DNA from: Promicromonospora thailandica
GTDB taxonomy: Bacteria > Actinomycetota > Actinomycetes > Actinomycetales > Cellulomonadaceae
NCBI RefSeq assembly: GCF_024171955.1
Contig: NZ_JAMTCS010000002.1
Span: 235,300 to 299,299 of the forward strand
Reading direction: 5' to 3'
DNA: 64,000 nt
A model generated the notes under the pieces. It saw only the letters and a program-made list of their open reading frames with translations. It was not told the origin of the DNA and searched no databases. Every line of letters starts with the position of its first letter. The first letter of the stretch is position 1. Below are positions 24,625-33,890 of the stretch, in pieces. The translations under genes and the position numbers were made by a program.

Positions 24625-25370
24625 CGGCCGCGGCCACCTCCCGCGGTGCCAGGGCGCTCGTGCTCTGGGACATCGACCGCACGCTGGTCTATGTCGGGGA
24701 GGTGGATCGAACGGCCTACCGGGAGGCGTTCGCCGAGGTCGTGGGACGACCGGCCGAACGCCTCCCGGCCCGGGGCACCGGGATGACGATGCCCCTGGCC
24801 ATCCGAGGCCTGCTGGAGGACAACGGTGTCGGCGGGCCCGCGGCGGACGAGCTCGTGCCCCGCATGCTGGAGGCCGTGCCGCGGCGGTTCGCGGCGCACA
24901 CCGAGGACGTGCGGCGGCTCGGGACGGTGCTCCCAGGAGCCATGCAGGCGCTCAAGGCGGTGGCCGCCGAACCGGACCTCGTGGCCACGGTGGTGACCGG
25001 CAACCTCGAGGCGAACGCCCGGATCAAGCTGAACGTGTTCGGCATGGACCGGTACCTCGACCCGGCGGTCGGCGGCTACTCGTCGGACGACGCGCACCGG
25101 CCCGCCCTCGTCGCGATCGCGCAGTACCGGGCGGGCGAGCGGTACGGCGCCGAGTTCGGCCCCGCGAGCACCGTCGTCGTCGGGGACTCCCTGGAGGACG
25201 TGCGCACCGGCGTGGAGGGCGGGGCGAGCGTGATCGCCGTCGCGTCGGGTACGACGACGGCGGACCGGCTCGCCGGGGCGGGGGCCGACGTCGTGCTGCC
25301 GGACCTCACCGACGCACCCCGGCTGATCCAGGAGATCAAGGGCCTGACGGGCCTGGCCGGACCGGCCTGA
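24621..25370 (+). CDS. HAD-superfamily phosphatase
   Basis: A 249-residue haloacid-dehalogenase-type hydrolase. Motif I is LWDIDRTLV (nucleophile Asp and acid/base Asp), motif II VVTGN, and motif IV VVVGDSLEDVRTG with the metal-binding Asp. A helical cap lies between motifs I and II, as in phosphoglycolate phosphatase-like enzymes. The substrate is not evident. GTG 24621 overlaps the stop of the upstream regulator, so the two are translationally coupled; a functional link between them is likely but its nature is unknown. Confidence 0.87.
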   Translation: MTAAATSRGARALVLWDIDRTLVYVGEVDRTAYREAFAEVVGRPAERLPARGTGMTMPLAIRGLLEDNGVGGPAADELVPRMLEAVPRRFAAHTEDVRRLGTVLPGAMQALKAVAAEPDLVATVVTGNLEANARIKLNVFGMDRYLDPAVGGYSSDDAHRPALVAIAQYRAGERYGAEFGPASTVVVGDSLEDVRTGVEGGASVIAVASGTTTADRLAGAGADVVLPDLTDAPRLIQEIKGLTGLAGPA

Positions 25371-25575
25371 GGGCCGTCCGGCACGGGCCGGTCGATGCAA
25401 CCGGATCGAGGTGCGTCGCCGCCCGTTCGGCGACATAGTGACTGCCGTCACATGTGGGTAGACTCTGCTTCTTCCCGCCATCGACGTTGCCGGCGGGGCG
25501 CATCAGCCTCGTGCTGGTCATGGGGGTACAAACACGTCTGGGGGAGATCTCCCCGGAGCTCGTCGAGGAGGACGG

Positions 25576-27876
25576 ATGCCCGAAGATATTGTTTTCGGCG
25601 CAGGGAGCTACACCACGGTGGCGGTGATCGCCCTCATCGCGGCGGCCGCCCTGGGGTGCGCGCTCGTGCTGCGCCGGCAGGTGCTCGCGGCACCTGACGG
25701 AACCGCGAAGATGCAGGACATCGGCCAGGCCGTGCAGGAGGGCGCATCCGCCTACCTGAGACGACAGCTCCGCACCCTGGTGCTGTTCGCCGCGGTCGTG
25801 TTCGCGCTGCTCTTCCTGCTGCCGGGCGACGGCGGCGTGCGGGTCGGGCGCTCGGTGGCGTTCGTGTTCGGCGCCGGGTTCTCCGCGGCGATCGGCTACC
25901 TGGGCATGTGGCTCGCGGTGCGGGCGAACGTCCGGGTCGCCTCGGCCGCGACCCGGCCCGGCGGCCGGGCCGAGGGCGCGCGCATCGCGTTCCGCACCGG
26001 CGGTGTGGTCGGCATGTCCGTGGTGGGCCTGGGCCTGCTGGGCGCCGCGCTCGTCGTGCTGGTGTACGACGTCGACGCGCCCGCCGTGCTGGAGGGCTTC
26101 GGCTTCGGTGCCGCGCTGCTGGCCATGTTCATGCGGGTCGGCGGCGGCATCTTCACCAAGGCGGCCGACGTGGGCGCCGACCTGGTCGGCAAGGTCGAGC
26201 AGGGCATCCCTGAGGACGACCCCCGGAACGCGGCCACCATCGCGGACAACGTGGGCGACAACGTCGGCGACTGCGCCGGCATGGCGGCCGACCTCTTCGA
26301 GTCCTACGCCGTGACCCTCGTGGCCGCCCTCATCCTGGGCAAGGCCGCGATGGGCGAGCAGGGCCTCGTGTTCCCGCTCATCGTCACCGCGATCGGCGCG
26401 TTCGTGGCCCTGCTGGGCGTGTTCATCACCCGCGTGCGCGGGAACGAGAGCGGCCTCGCAGCGATCAACCGCGGGTTCTACATCTCGGCCGTCGTGGGCG
26501 CGCTGCTGGCCGGCGTGGCTGCCTTCGTCTACCTGCCGTCGTCGTTCGACCAGCTCACCGGCACGGCCGACCTCTCCGAGGTGACCGCCGACCCGCGGGT
26601 CGTCTCCGCGCTCGCCGTGCTCATCGGCGTGGTGCTCGCGGGCGTCATCCTGTGGGTCACCGGCTACTTCACGGGCACCGACAAGAAGCCGACGCTGCAC
26701 GTGGCCGAGACGTCCCGCACGGGCGCGGCGACCGTCGTGCTGTCCGGCATCGGCGTGGGCTTCGAGTCCGCCGTCTACACGGCCGGCATCATCGCCGCCG
26801 CCATCTGCGGCGTGTTCCTGCTGGCCGGCGGCTCGATCTCGCTGGCGATCTTCCTGGTGGCGCTGGCCGGCTGCGGCCTGCTCACCACGGTGGGCGTCAT
26901 CGTCGCCATGGACACGTTCGGACCGGTCAGCGACAACGCCCAGGGCATCGCCGAGATGTCGGGCGACGTCGACGAGGAGGGCGCGCAGATCCTCACCGAC
27001 CTGGACGCCGTCGGCAACACGACCAAGGCCATCACCAAGGGCATCGCCATCGCGACGGCCGTGCTCGCCGCCACCGCGCTGTTCGGCTCCTACGCCGATG
27101 CCGTGTCGCACGCGCTGGCGCAGGTGGGCGACGTGGGCAGCGGGCTCGTGACGTCGATGCTCAGCTACGAGATCATCTCGCCGGTCACGCTCGTGGGCGT
27201 CATCCTCGGCGGGGCCACGGTGTTCCTGTTCTCCGGCCTGGCGATCGACGCCGTGACGCGCGCCGCCGGCGCCATCGTGTTCGAGGTGCGCCGCCAGTTC
27301 CGCGAGCACCCGGGCATCATGACGTTCGACGAGCGCCCCGAGTACGGCAAGGTCGTCGACATCTGCACCCGCGACTCGCTGCGCGAGCTCGTCACCCCGG
27401 GCCTGCTGGCCGCGTTCGCGCCGATCGCGGTGGGCTTCGGGCTCGGCGTCGGCCCGCTGGCCGGGTTCCTGGCCGGCGCCATCGGCACGGGCGTGCTCAT
27501 GGCGATCTTCCTGGCGAACTCGGGCGGCGCCTGGGACAACGCGAAGAAGATCGTCGAGGACGGCAAGTTCGGCGGCAAGGGCTCCGACGCGCACGCCGCG
27601 ACGGTCATCGGCGACACCGTGGGCGACCCGTTCAAGGACACCGCGGGCCCGGCAATCAACCCGCTCATCAAGGTGATGAACCTGGTGGCGCTGCTGATCG
27701 CCCCCGCGGTGGTGGCGATCAGCGTGCCGGCGGACGCCAACCACGCGCTCCGCATCGGCATCGCGCTGGTGGCGGCGGCCGTGGCGTTCGGCGCCGTGGT
27801 GTGGTCCCGTGTGCGCGCGACCCGCGTGGACGCCGCCCAGGAGGCGGAGCAGGCCAGGGCCCAGGCCTCGGTCTGA
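25576..27876 (+). CDS. hppA: K+-insensitive proton-pumping membrane pyrophosphatase
   Basis: A 766-residue integral membrane enzyme with about 16 hydrophobic segments that hydrolyses pyrophosphate and pumps protons. The active-site signature is DVGADLVGKVEQGIPEDDPR followed by NVGDNVGDCAGMAADL, and the second acidic motif is GDTVGDPFKDTAGP. GNTTKAITKG carries the Lys that distinguishes K+-independent enzymes from K+-dependent ones (Ala at that site). GAGGAGGA precedes ATG 25576. A TAGACT hexamer at 25459-25464 may be the -10 box. The gene stands alone, closed by a long palindrome. Confidence 0.97.
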   Translation: MPEDIVFGAGSYTTVAVIALIAAAALGCALVLRRQVLAAPDGTAKMQDIGQAVQEGASAYLRRQLRTLVLFAAVVFALLFLLPGDGGVRVGRSVAFVFGAGFSAAIGYLGMWLAVRANVRVASAATRPGGRAEGARIAFRTGGVVGMSVVGLGLLGAALVVLVYDVDAPAVLEGFGFGAALLAMFMRVGGGIFTKAADVGADLVGKVEQGIPEDDPRNAATIADNVGDNVGDCAGMAADLFESYAVTLVAALILGKAAMGEQGLVFPLIVTAIGAFVALLGVFITRVRGNESGLAAINRGFYISAVVGALLAGVAAFVYLPSSFDQLTGTADLSEVTADPRVVSALAVLIGVVLAGVILWVTGYFTGTDKKPTLHVAETSRTGAATVVLSGIGVGFESAVYTAGIIAAAICGVFLLAGGSISLAIFLVALAGCGLLTTVGVIVAMDTFGPVSDNAQGIAEMSGDVDEEGAQILTDLDAVGNTTKAITKGIAIATAVLAATALFGSYADAVSHALAQVGDVGSGLVTSMLSYEIISPVTLVGVILGGATVFLFSGLAIDAVTRAAGAIVFEVRRQFREHPGIMTFDERPEYGKVVDICTRDSLRELVTPGLLAAFAPIAVGFGLGVGPLAGFLAGAIGTGVLMAIFLANSGGAWDNAKKIVEDGKFGGKGSDAHAATVIGDTVGDPFKDTAGPAINPLIKVMNLVALLIAPAVVAISVPADANHALRIGIALVAAAVAFGAVVWSRVRATRVDAAQEAEQARAQASV

Positions 27877-27905
27877 CCCCGCCCGCCGGCAGGCGGTCCG
27901 CTTCC

Positions 27906-27957
27906 AGAACGACCTCGGGTACCGAGTCCGGCCGGACTAGGTACCCGAGGTCGTTCT
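27906..27957. terminator. 52-base near-perfect palindrome, bidirectional terminator
   Basis: Arms AGAACGACCTCGGGTACC (27906-27923) and complement (27940-27957), with AGTCCGG/CCGGACT (27925-27931 / 27932-27938) continuing the stem after one mismatch. It lies between the convergent hppA and DinB-like genes and can terminate both. Confidence 0.8.
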
Positions 27958-27975
27958 CGTGGGTCGGGGTCCGCG

Positions 27976-28554
27976 TCACTGACCGACGCGGCCGTCGATG
28001 CACTCACGGAGCAGGTCGGCGTGGCCCACGTGGCGGGCGTACTCCTCGACCATGTGCACGAGCACGTCACGCACCGGGATCTGGTCGCCGCGTCGCGTGA
28101 CGGTCGCGCCCAGCCCGTCCTCGGGCAGCGTCTCCATCCAGGCGTCGGCGTCCCGGACCTCGCGCCGCCAGCTCTCCCACGCGTCCGCGACGACGGCGGG
28201 GTCCGCGACGGCACCGTCGAAGTCCGCGTCGGGCCGGTCCTCGGACTTGCCGAACAGGCGCGGCAGCTCCTCCCGTCCCTGGAGCACGCGCTGGAACCAG
28301 CTCTGCTCGACGTGGGCCAGGTGCCGCACGAGCCCGAGCAGCGACATGGTCGACGGCGGCACCGAGCGGCGCGCCATCTGCTCGGCGTCGAGCCCGTCGC
28401 ACTTCATCTCCAGCGTCAGACGGTAGTGCTTGAGGTAGTTCCAGAGGGTCTCCTTCTCGCCGACCGGGTCGGCCAGCACCTCGCGCGGATCGTCGTCGGG
28501 GTCCGTCCACATGTCGGGGTAGACCGTGGCCCGGCTCCAGCGTTCAGTCGTCAT
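27976..28554 (-). CDS. DinB-like (DUF664) protein
   Basis: A 192-residue four-helix-bundle protein of the DinB/DUF664 group. The three metal-ligand histidines of the family correspond to LVRHLAHVEQSW in the first part and LVHMVEEYARHVGHADLLR near the end. Members include mycothiol-, bacillithiol- or glutathione-dependent S-transferases and many uncharacterised proteins; with an actinobacterial host, mycothiol dependence is possible but not shown. ATG 28554 gives the standard length; the longer frame to 28665 would overlap the opposite promoter region. Confidence 0.83.
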   Translation of the reverse strand: MTTERWSRATVYPDMWTDPDDDPREVLADPVGEKETLWNYLKHYRLTLEMKCDGLDAEQMARRSVPPSTMSLLGLVRHLAHVEQSWFQRVLQGREELPRLFGKSEDRPDADFDGAVADPAVVADAWESWRREVRDADAWMETLPEDGLGATVTRRGDQIPVRDVLVHMVEEYARHVGHADLLRECIDGRVGQ

Positions 28555-28774
28555 GCCCACAGTGGACCCGCGTCCTCGCCCGAGGTCAACGGCAACGACG
28601 GCGTGGCGCGGGCCGTCGGGCGCGAGCGGGCTGTATCCGGCAAAATGGGCAGGCATACACCGCATCCGGGGTATGTGGAAAAGGCAGTGCGACCGCTATC
28701 GTCTGCGGTGTTGTGCTATCGAGTGCCCCGACGCAGGAGCCCCTCGGGGCAGACCCGGATCAGGAGAAGGTCCC

Positions 28775-30388
28775 GTGAGTGCCGACATCGACCCGACCGA
28801 GGCGATCCCGCAGGTCACGGCGGAGATGATCGCGAAGGCAGCCGCCCGGCCGGCACCACCGGCGCCGCCCGCCCCGCCCGTCGAGCCCGCCGGCGGCGCG
28901 GCCCCCCGGACGGCACGCGCGGCCTCGGCGCAGGCGCCCGTCCCCGAGCAGCCCGCGGCGCCCGACGCCGTGCTGCCCGACCGGCCCGGGGCGTCGTCGT
29001 TCACGTCCTCCGAGCCGTACGGCGACGGGCACGCCGCCGCCGGGCACATCGCGGCCGCGCACCTGTCCTCGCTCGTGCAGATCCCCACGGTGTCGTCCTG
29101 GGACCCCGAGGACCTCGACCACGAGTCGTTCGCACGGCACCGTGCGGCACTGGCGACCTTCTACCCGCGGGTGCACGCGCTGCAGAGCGAGCCCGTGGGT
29201 GAGCACGGCCTGCTGTTCCGCTGGCCGGGCCGCGGGCGTCAGGACGTGCTGCACCCCTTCCCCGTGGTGCTGATGGCGCACCAGGACGTGGCGCCGGTCC
29301 AGGAGACCGACTGGCCGACCAACCCCTTCTCGGGCGAGATCCGCGACGGGGTGGTGCACGGCCGCGGCACGCTCGACGACAAGGGCGGGCTCGTCGCCGT
29401 GCTGGACGCCGTGGAGACGCTGCTCGGCGACGGCTTCGTGCCCGAGCGGGACGTCTGGCTCTTCTTCGGCGCCGACCAGGAGGTCGGCGGGCAGTCCGCG
29501 GAGCGCGCCGTCCGGCGGCTGTACGAGCTGGGCGTGCGGCCGTGGCTCGTGGTCGACCAGGGCAGCGGCGTCGTGACCGACCTCGTCCCGGGCAGCGACC
29601 GTCAGGTGGCCCTCGTCGGCGTGGCCGAGAAGGGGCGGGTGGGCATCGACCTGGTCACCACCGACGTCGGCGGGCACGGGGCCACCCCCGGCCGGCAGAC
29701 GGCGACCGGGCGCCTGGGCCGCGCCGTCGCGCGGGTGAGCCGGCACCGGTTCGCCGCCCGGGTCAGCCCCCCGACGGCTGCCCTCCTGGAGCGCGTGGCG
29801 CCCGGGGCGAAGGGTTTCCAGGGCGCGCTCCTGCGGGTCGCGACCCGGCTGACTTCCGGCCCGTTCGGGAAGGCCGCCGCCTGGCTGGTCGCGCGGGGCG
29901 GGCCCGAGGCCTTCGCCGCCGTGCGCACCACCGCGGCGGTCACCGAGCTCGAGGGCAGCGCGGGCCCCACCGTCGCGGCGACGTCGGCCCGCGCCCACCT
30001 GGACGTCCGGGTCGCGCTCGGCGAGACGGTGGAGCGCACCGTCGCGCGTCTGCGGCGCGTCGTGGGGGACAAGCAGGTCGAGATCGAGGTCGCGACGAGC
30101 AGCGAGCCCAGCGAGGTCTCGCCGTCGGACGGGCAGCAGTTCACGCTCCTCGGCGAGGCGATCGGTGCCGCGTACCCCGACGCGGTGGTGGTGCCCTCGG
30201 TGCTGCTCTCCTCGTCCGACGCGCGCACCTTCACCCCCATCAGCGACCACGTCTACCGGTTCAGCCCGTTCCTCATGACGCGTGAGCAGCGGCGGTCGGT
30301 GCACGGTGCCGGTGAACGACTGAGTGTCGATTCCCTGGGTCGCGGAGTGCATTTCTATCGCGAGGTGCTGCGCAAGATCCCGGGCTGA
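28775..30388 (+). CDS. M20-family metallopeptidase
   Basis: A 537-residue zinc peptidase of the M20/ArgE-DapE-carboxypeptidase S group. Metal and catalytic residues are seen in VLMAHQDVAP (His, Asp), GRGTLDDKGG (bridging Asp) and ADQEVGGQS (Glu). A dimerisation domain follows. The first ~85 residues are Ala/Pro-rich with no signal peptide, an unusual extension for the family. GTG 28775 is chosen because AGGAGAAGG (28762-28770) precedes it. It probably cleaves a dipeptide or N-acylated amino acid; the exact substrate cannot be told. Confidence 0.88.
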   Translation: MSADIDPTEAIPQVTAEMIAKAAARPAPPAPPAPPVEPAGGAAPRTARAASAQAPVPEQPAAPDAVLPDRPGASSFTSSEPYGDGHAAAGHIAAAHLSSLVQIPTVSSWDPEDLDHESFARHRAALATFYPRVHALQSEPVGEHGLLFRWPGRGRQDVLHPFPVVLMAHQDVAPVQETDWPTNPFSGEIRDGVVHGRGTLDDKGGLVAVLDAVETLLGDGFVPERDVWLFFGADQEVGGQSAERAVRRLYELGVRPWLVVDQGSGVVTDLVPGSDRQVALVGVAEKGRVGIDLVTTDVGGHGATPGRQTATGRLGRAVARVSRHRFAARVSPPTAALLERVAPGAKGFQGALLRVATRLTSGPFGKAAAWLVARGGPEAFAAVRTTAAVTELEGSAGPTVAATSARAHLDVRVALGETVERTVARLRRVVGDKQVEIEVATSSEPSEVSPSDGQQFTLLGEAIGAAYPDAVVVPSVLLSSSDARTFTPISDHVYRFSPFLMTREQRRSVHGAGERLSVDSLGRGVHFYREVLRKIPG

Positions 30389-30455
30389 CCTGCGCATTCA
30401 ACAAATCGCCGAAATTGGACTAAGTTCTCCCTTTACACCAGTGAAGGGGACGTCC

Positions 30456-30788
30456 ATGAGCAGCTCTGCCACGCCGCCGGCCGTGCCGGGCGGGGACCGC
30501 GGACCCGTGCACGTCAACGTCCACACCTACCCGGCGCAGCTCCAGTACCCGCCGCGGACCTACCTGCTGTTCTCGGTGCTGGTGACGATCTTCTTCTTCT
30601 TTCCGACCGGAATCGTCGCACTGGTGAACGCGCTGCGCGTCAACGGCCTCTGGAAGTCGGGGCAGCACGACAAAGCGCGGAAAGCCTCTCGGCGGGCGCG
30701 CAACTGGGGTCTGCTCACGCTCGCGATCGGTCTGGTCGCCATGCTGGCGGTCGTGTTCTGGGCCAGCATCAGCTACTTGAGCCGATAG
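30456..30788 (+). CDS. CD225/dispanin-like small membrane protein
   Basis: A 110-residue protein with a Pro-rich N-terminus and two membrane helices (about 45-65 and 85-105) joined by a basic loop with GLWKSGQHDKARKASRRARN. The helix-loop-helix plan and the FFPTGIVALVNALRVNGLW motif match the CD225/dispanin family, whose eukaryotic members include interferon-induced transmembrane proteins. The bacterial role is unknown. AAGGGGA lies upstream of ATG 30456. Confidence 0.78.
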   Translation: MSSSATPPAVPGGDRGPVHVNVHTYPAQLQYPPRTYLLFSVLVTIFFFFPTGIVALVNALRVNGLWKSGQHDKARKASRRARNWGLLTLAIGLVAMLAVVFWASISYLSR

Positions 30789-30865
30789 ACGGCCGGGTAG
30801 AGACTTCACCCGTGGATCGTCGGCTATCACACGATCGCCCTTCCTGTCCTCCCAGTGGTTGCGGG

Positions 30866-30871
30866 TAAAGT
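30866..30871 (+). promoter_or_regulatory. -10 element TAAAGT, near-leaderless start
   Basis: TAAAGT is eight bases before ATG 30880, leaving at most a one- or two-base leader. No ribosome binding site is visible. Confidence 0.4.
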
Positions 30872-30879
30872 TCGCGGCT

Positions 30880-32130
30880 ATGAGTGCGACACGGCGCAAG
30901 GGCTCACGGGGTGGTCGTGCTGCGTCCCGCGCCGGCGGTCCCCCGGCGTCCAACGCGCTCACCTGGGCGGAGAGCCTCGCGTCGGGTGAGTCGGCCCCCG
31001 GCGCCAGCGCGCTGGAGTGGGCGGAGGGCCTGGCGGCGAAGGAGCCGGCACCCAGCCCGTGGGGCAGTGCGGGCGCCGCGGCGCCCGTGACCCCGCCGAG
31101 CCCGGCGGAGGGCGACGGTGGATCGCCGTGGGGGCCGATCCCTGCCCCCGCTGTGGCCGACCCGGCCGAGGACGGCGACGCCAACCCCTGGGGGTCCGTC
31201 GCCGCGACCGAGCCGGCGCTGCCCCGGGGCCGGGGCAAGAACGCCGGCGGCAAGAGCGGGAAGTCGGGGAAGTCGGGCGGCCGGTCGGGCAAGTCGCGCG
31301 CCAAGGGCAAGGGCGCGCGGTCCGGCGCCAAGGGCGCCCCGAAGAGCGGCGCCGACGTCGCGCCCACGCCCGCCGGCGGCTTCCCGCTGAACATCGGCCC
31401 GGTGACCGAGGCCGACGGCGCGGACCGGGCGGACGACGTCGCGCCTGCCCTTCCGATGCCCGGCGACGGGCCCGACGCCCTGCCCGACGCGGCGCCCGCC
31501 CTGCCGGACGTGCCCGGCGGGACCGACGGGGATCCCGCCGCGCCCGCCGCGGGCCGGGCCGCCGAGCGGCCCGGCGGGAAGAGCTCCGGCGGCACCCGCC
31601 CCCGGGGTCGCCTGGCAGCCCCGGACACCGCGCAGCAGAAGCGCATCAAGAAGACGCTCCGCCGGGGCCTGCCCAAGCTCCTGGACAAGCCCCTCGTGCT
31701 CGTCTCGGCGGGCGTCACGGCGGCCCTGCTGGGCCTGGGCACCGGCTGGGCCACGAGCCTCGCCGGCGGCGGGGGCGAGCTCTCGGCCGCCGACGCCGCG
31801 TCGTGCGCCCAGACCCAGATGGCGTGGACGCAGGCCGCCAACGCGCAGTCGGCGATGGTCGCGGACCAGCCCGAGACGCTCCGCAAGGGGTTCATCAACG
31901 CCCGCAACGCGCTGGAGGGCGTGACGCCGCCCGAGGCCATCGCCGAGGACTGGGCGGTCGCCTTCACCTACTACTCGACGGTCGCGAACAACATCGAGAA
32001 GGTGAAGCCGAACGACGGACCCGCCGTGGCCTCCGCCGTCGGCGGCGCGCAGCAGGAGCTGGACACCGACGCGATGGTGGCGGCGTCCCAGCGGGTGCAG
32101 GAGTACGTGGCGTCCAACTGCCGGGGCTAG
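30880..32130 (+). CDS. low-complexity membrane-anchored protein of unknown function
   Basis: A 416-residue protein I do not recognise. The first ~260 residues are disordered: two ALTWAESLA/ALEWAEGLA repeats, three or four S/NPWGS/P repeats, and a very basic Gly/Ser/Lys tract (KSGKSGKSGGRSGKSRAKGK). One membrane helix lies at about 275-295 (LVLVSAGVTAALLGLGTGWA). A ~115-residue extracellular helical domain with two Cys (AASCAQTQMAW and VASNCRG near the end) follows. The basic cytoplasmic half could bind nucleic acid or ribosomes, but that is speculation. Confidence 0.6.
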   Translation: MSATRRKGSRGGRAASRAGGPPASNALTWAESLASGESAPGASALEWAEGLAAKEPAPSPWGSAGAAAPVTPPSPAEGDGGSPWGPIPAPAVADPAEDGDANPWGSVAATEPALPRGRGKNAGGKSGKSGKSGGRSGKSRAKGKGARSGAKGAPKSGADVAPTPAGGFPLNIGPVTEADGADRADDVAPALPMPGDGPDALPDAAPALPDVPGGTDGDPAAPAAGRAAERPGGKSSGGTRPRGRLAAPDTAQQKRIKKTLRRGLPKLLDKPLVLVSAGVTAALLGLGTGWATSLAGGGGELSAADAASCAQTQMAWTQAANAQSAMVADQPETLRKGFINARNALEGVTPPEAIAEDWAVAFTYYSTVANNIEKVKPNDGPAVASAVGGAQQELDTDAMVAASQRVQEYVASNCRG

Positions 32131-32167
32131 CGCGACCCGGGCCCGGTTCTGCGGGCAGGATGGGCTC

Positions 32168-33751
32168 GTGCAGCCTCCCGTGACCGACCCCGCGCTCGTC
32201 GCCTCGCTCCGCTCCGACCTGGTCTCCGGCTCCTACGACGTCGACGGCGTCGAGGACCTCCTCGGACCGCTGGCCGCGGCCGCCCTGCACCGGGAGCAGG
32301 CCCTGCCGGCCCGCCGGGCGGTGGCCGCGGCGGTGGCGGGCGTCGCGCCGTCCGACCACGACCCGCGCGCCACGCTGGCCGCGCTGTTCCTCCTGGGCCT
32401 GCCCGTGCCGCGCGCCGCGCTCGACCGGGCGCTGCCGGCCACCGGGTCCTCCGGTGCCGCCCGGCTCGGCCTGGTCACCGCCCAGGGCGAGGGGGCGGAC
32501 GACGAGGTGCGCGCCACCGCCGACCTGCGCCCGTACTCGTCCGCCGACGCGCTCGGCGACGCCCGCTGGTGGCTGGCCTCCGACCTGGGCGAGCTGGCCA
32601 CCGGCGACCGCCTCGCCACCGACCACGTGCTCGGCGCCGGAGGGGCCTCCCTCACGCTGGCGCAGGTCACCGTGCGCACCCCGACCGGCCGCGTGCTCGA
32701 CCTCGGCACCGGGTGCGGCATCCAGGCGCTGCACGCGGCTCGGCACGCGCAGCGTGTGGTCGCCACCGACATCTCGCGCCGGGCCCTGGCGTTCGCGCGC
32801 CTCAACGTCGCGCTCAACGCGCTGGCCGACGCGGACGTCGAGCTGCGCGAGGGATCCATGCTCGACCCGGTGGCGGGCGAGCGGTTCGACCTCGTGGTCT
32901 CCAACCCGCCGTTCGTCATCACGCCGCACGCCGGTGCCGCCGGGCAGGCCGTCGCCGACGCGCTGGGCGACTACGAGTACCGCGACGGCGGCCGGGCGGG
33001 CGACGACCTGGTGCGCGACCTGGTGCTCGGCGTCGGCGACGTGCTGGCGCCGGGTGGCGTGGCGCAGCTCCTGGGCAACTGGGAGCACCGCAGGGGCGAG
33101 CCGTGGACGGAGCGCGTGGGCGCCTGGCTCGACCAGGCCGGCCTGGACGGCTGGATCATCCAGCGCGAGGTGCTGGACCCCGCCGAGTACGCGGAGACCT
33201 GGATCCGCGACGGCGGAACGACGCCCGACCGGGAGCCCGGGGCCTGGGCCGCGGCGTACGGTGCGTGGCTCGACGACTTCGCGAGCCGGGACGTCGAGGC
33301 GGTCGGCTTCGGCATCGTCACGCTGCGCCGCCCGGAGGCGGGGGAGCCCACGCTCCGCCGCCTCGAGGAGCACACCGGCTCGGTGCGCCAGCCGCTCGGG
33401 GCACACATCGCCCGCAGCCTGGCGGGGCACGACTGGCTCGCGGCCCGCGACGACGCCGCCCTGGCCGCCGCGCGGCTGGTCACGGCCGCCGACGTGACCG
33501 AGGAGCGCTACCTGACCCCCGGCGCGGCCGACCCGAACGTCGTGATCGTGCGGCAGGGTGACGGGCTCGGCCGCGGCATCCAGGCGTCCAGCCCGCTGGC
33601 CGCCCTGGTCGGCGCGTGCGACGGCGAGCTCACCGTGGGACAGATCGTCGGTGCGCTCGCCGCGCTGTTCGAGGTGCCCGCCGACGCCCTGGCGGCCGAG
33701 CTGCTGCCGGCCGTCCGTGGCCTGGTCCGGGACGGTTTCCTGGCGGAGTGA
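32168..33751 (+). CDS. SAM-dependent methyltransferase of the NPPF (HemK/N6-adenine-like) type with extra N- and C-terminal domains
   Basis: A 527-residue protein. The central Rossmann domain has VLDLGTGCGIQALHAARHA as the SAM motif near residue 180 and FDLVVSNPPFVI as motif IV; NPPF/Y is used by enzymes methylating amide or exocyclic amino nitrogens. About 160 residues precede and ~230 follow this core, as in an actinobacterial family usually annotated only as methyltransferase. GTG 32168 follows CAGGAT by six bases, a leaderless-type start. The target (protein glutamine, RNA or DNA) is unknown. Confidence 0.78.
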   Translation: MQPPVTDPALVASLRSDLVSGSYDVDGVEDLLGPLAAAALHREQALPARRAVAAAVAGVAPSDHDPRATLAALFLLGLPVPRAALDRALPATGSSGAARLGLVTAQGEGADDEVRATADLRPYSSADALGDARWWLASDLGELATGDRLATDHVLGAGGASLTLAQVTVRTPTGRVLDLGTGCGIQALHAARHAQRVVATDISRRALAFARLNVALNALADADVELREGSMLDPVAGERFDLVVSNPPFVITPHAGAAGQAVADALGDYEYRDGGRAGDDLVRDLVLGVGDVLAPGGVAQLLGNWEHRRGEPWTERVGAWLDQAGLDGWIIQREVLDPAEYAETWIRDGGTTPDREPGAWAAAYGAWLDDFASRDVEAVGFGIVTLRRPEAGEPTLRRLEEHTGSVRQPLGAHIARSLAGHDWLAARDDAALAAARLVTAADVTEERYLTPGAADPNVVIVRQGDGLGRGIQASSPLAALVGACDGELTVGQIVGALAALFEVPADALAAELLPAVRGLVRDGFLAE

Positions 33752-33877
33752 CGTGCCGGTGTCGGAACCCCTGTACCCGGGTGCACCGCGGCGGCACGTT
33801 CGTTTCCGGGACGTAACGGTCAGGCGGGTGAACCGATAAATTCTGGTCGGAACCGAGACATCCGCCGATATGACAGT

Positions 33878-33883
33878 TATTTT
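33878..33883 (+). promoter_or_regulatory. -10 element TATTTT for leaderless LysR gene
   Basis: TATTTT lies seven bases before GTG 33891. Because transcription would start at that GTG, the upstream in-frame ATG at 33870 would not be in the mRNA. Confidence 0.45.
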
Positions 33884-33890
33884 CCAACGT

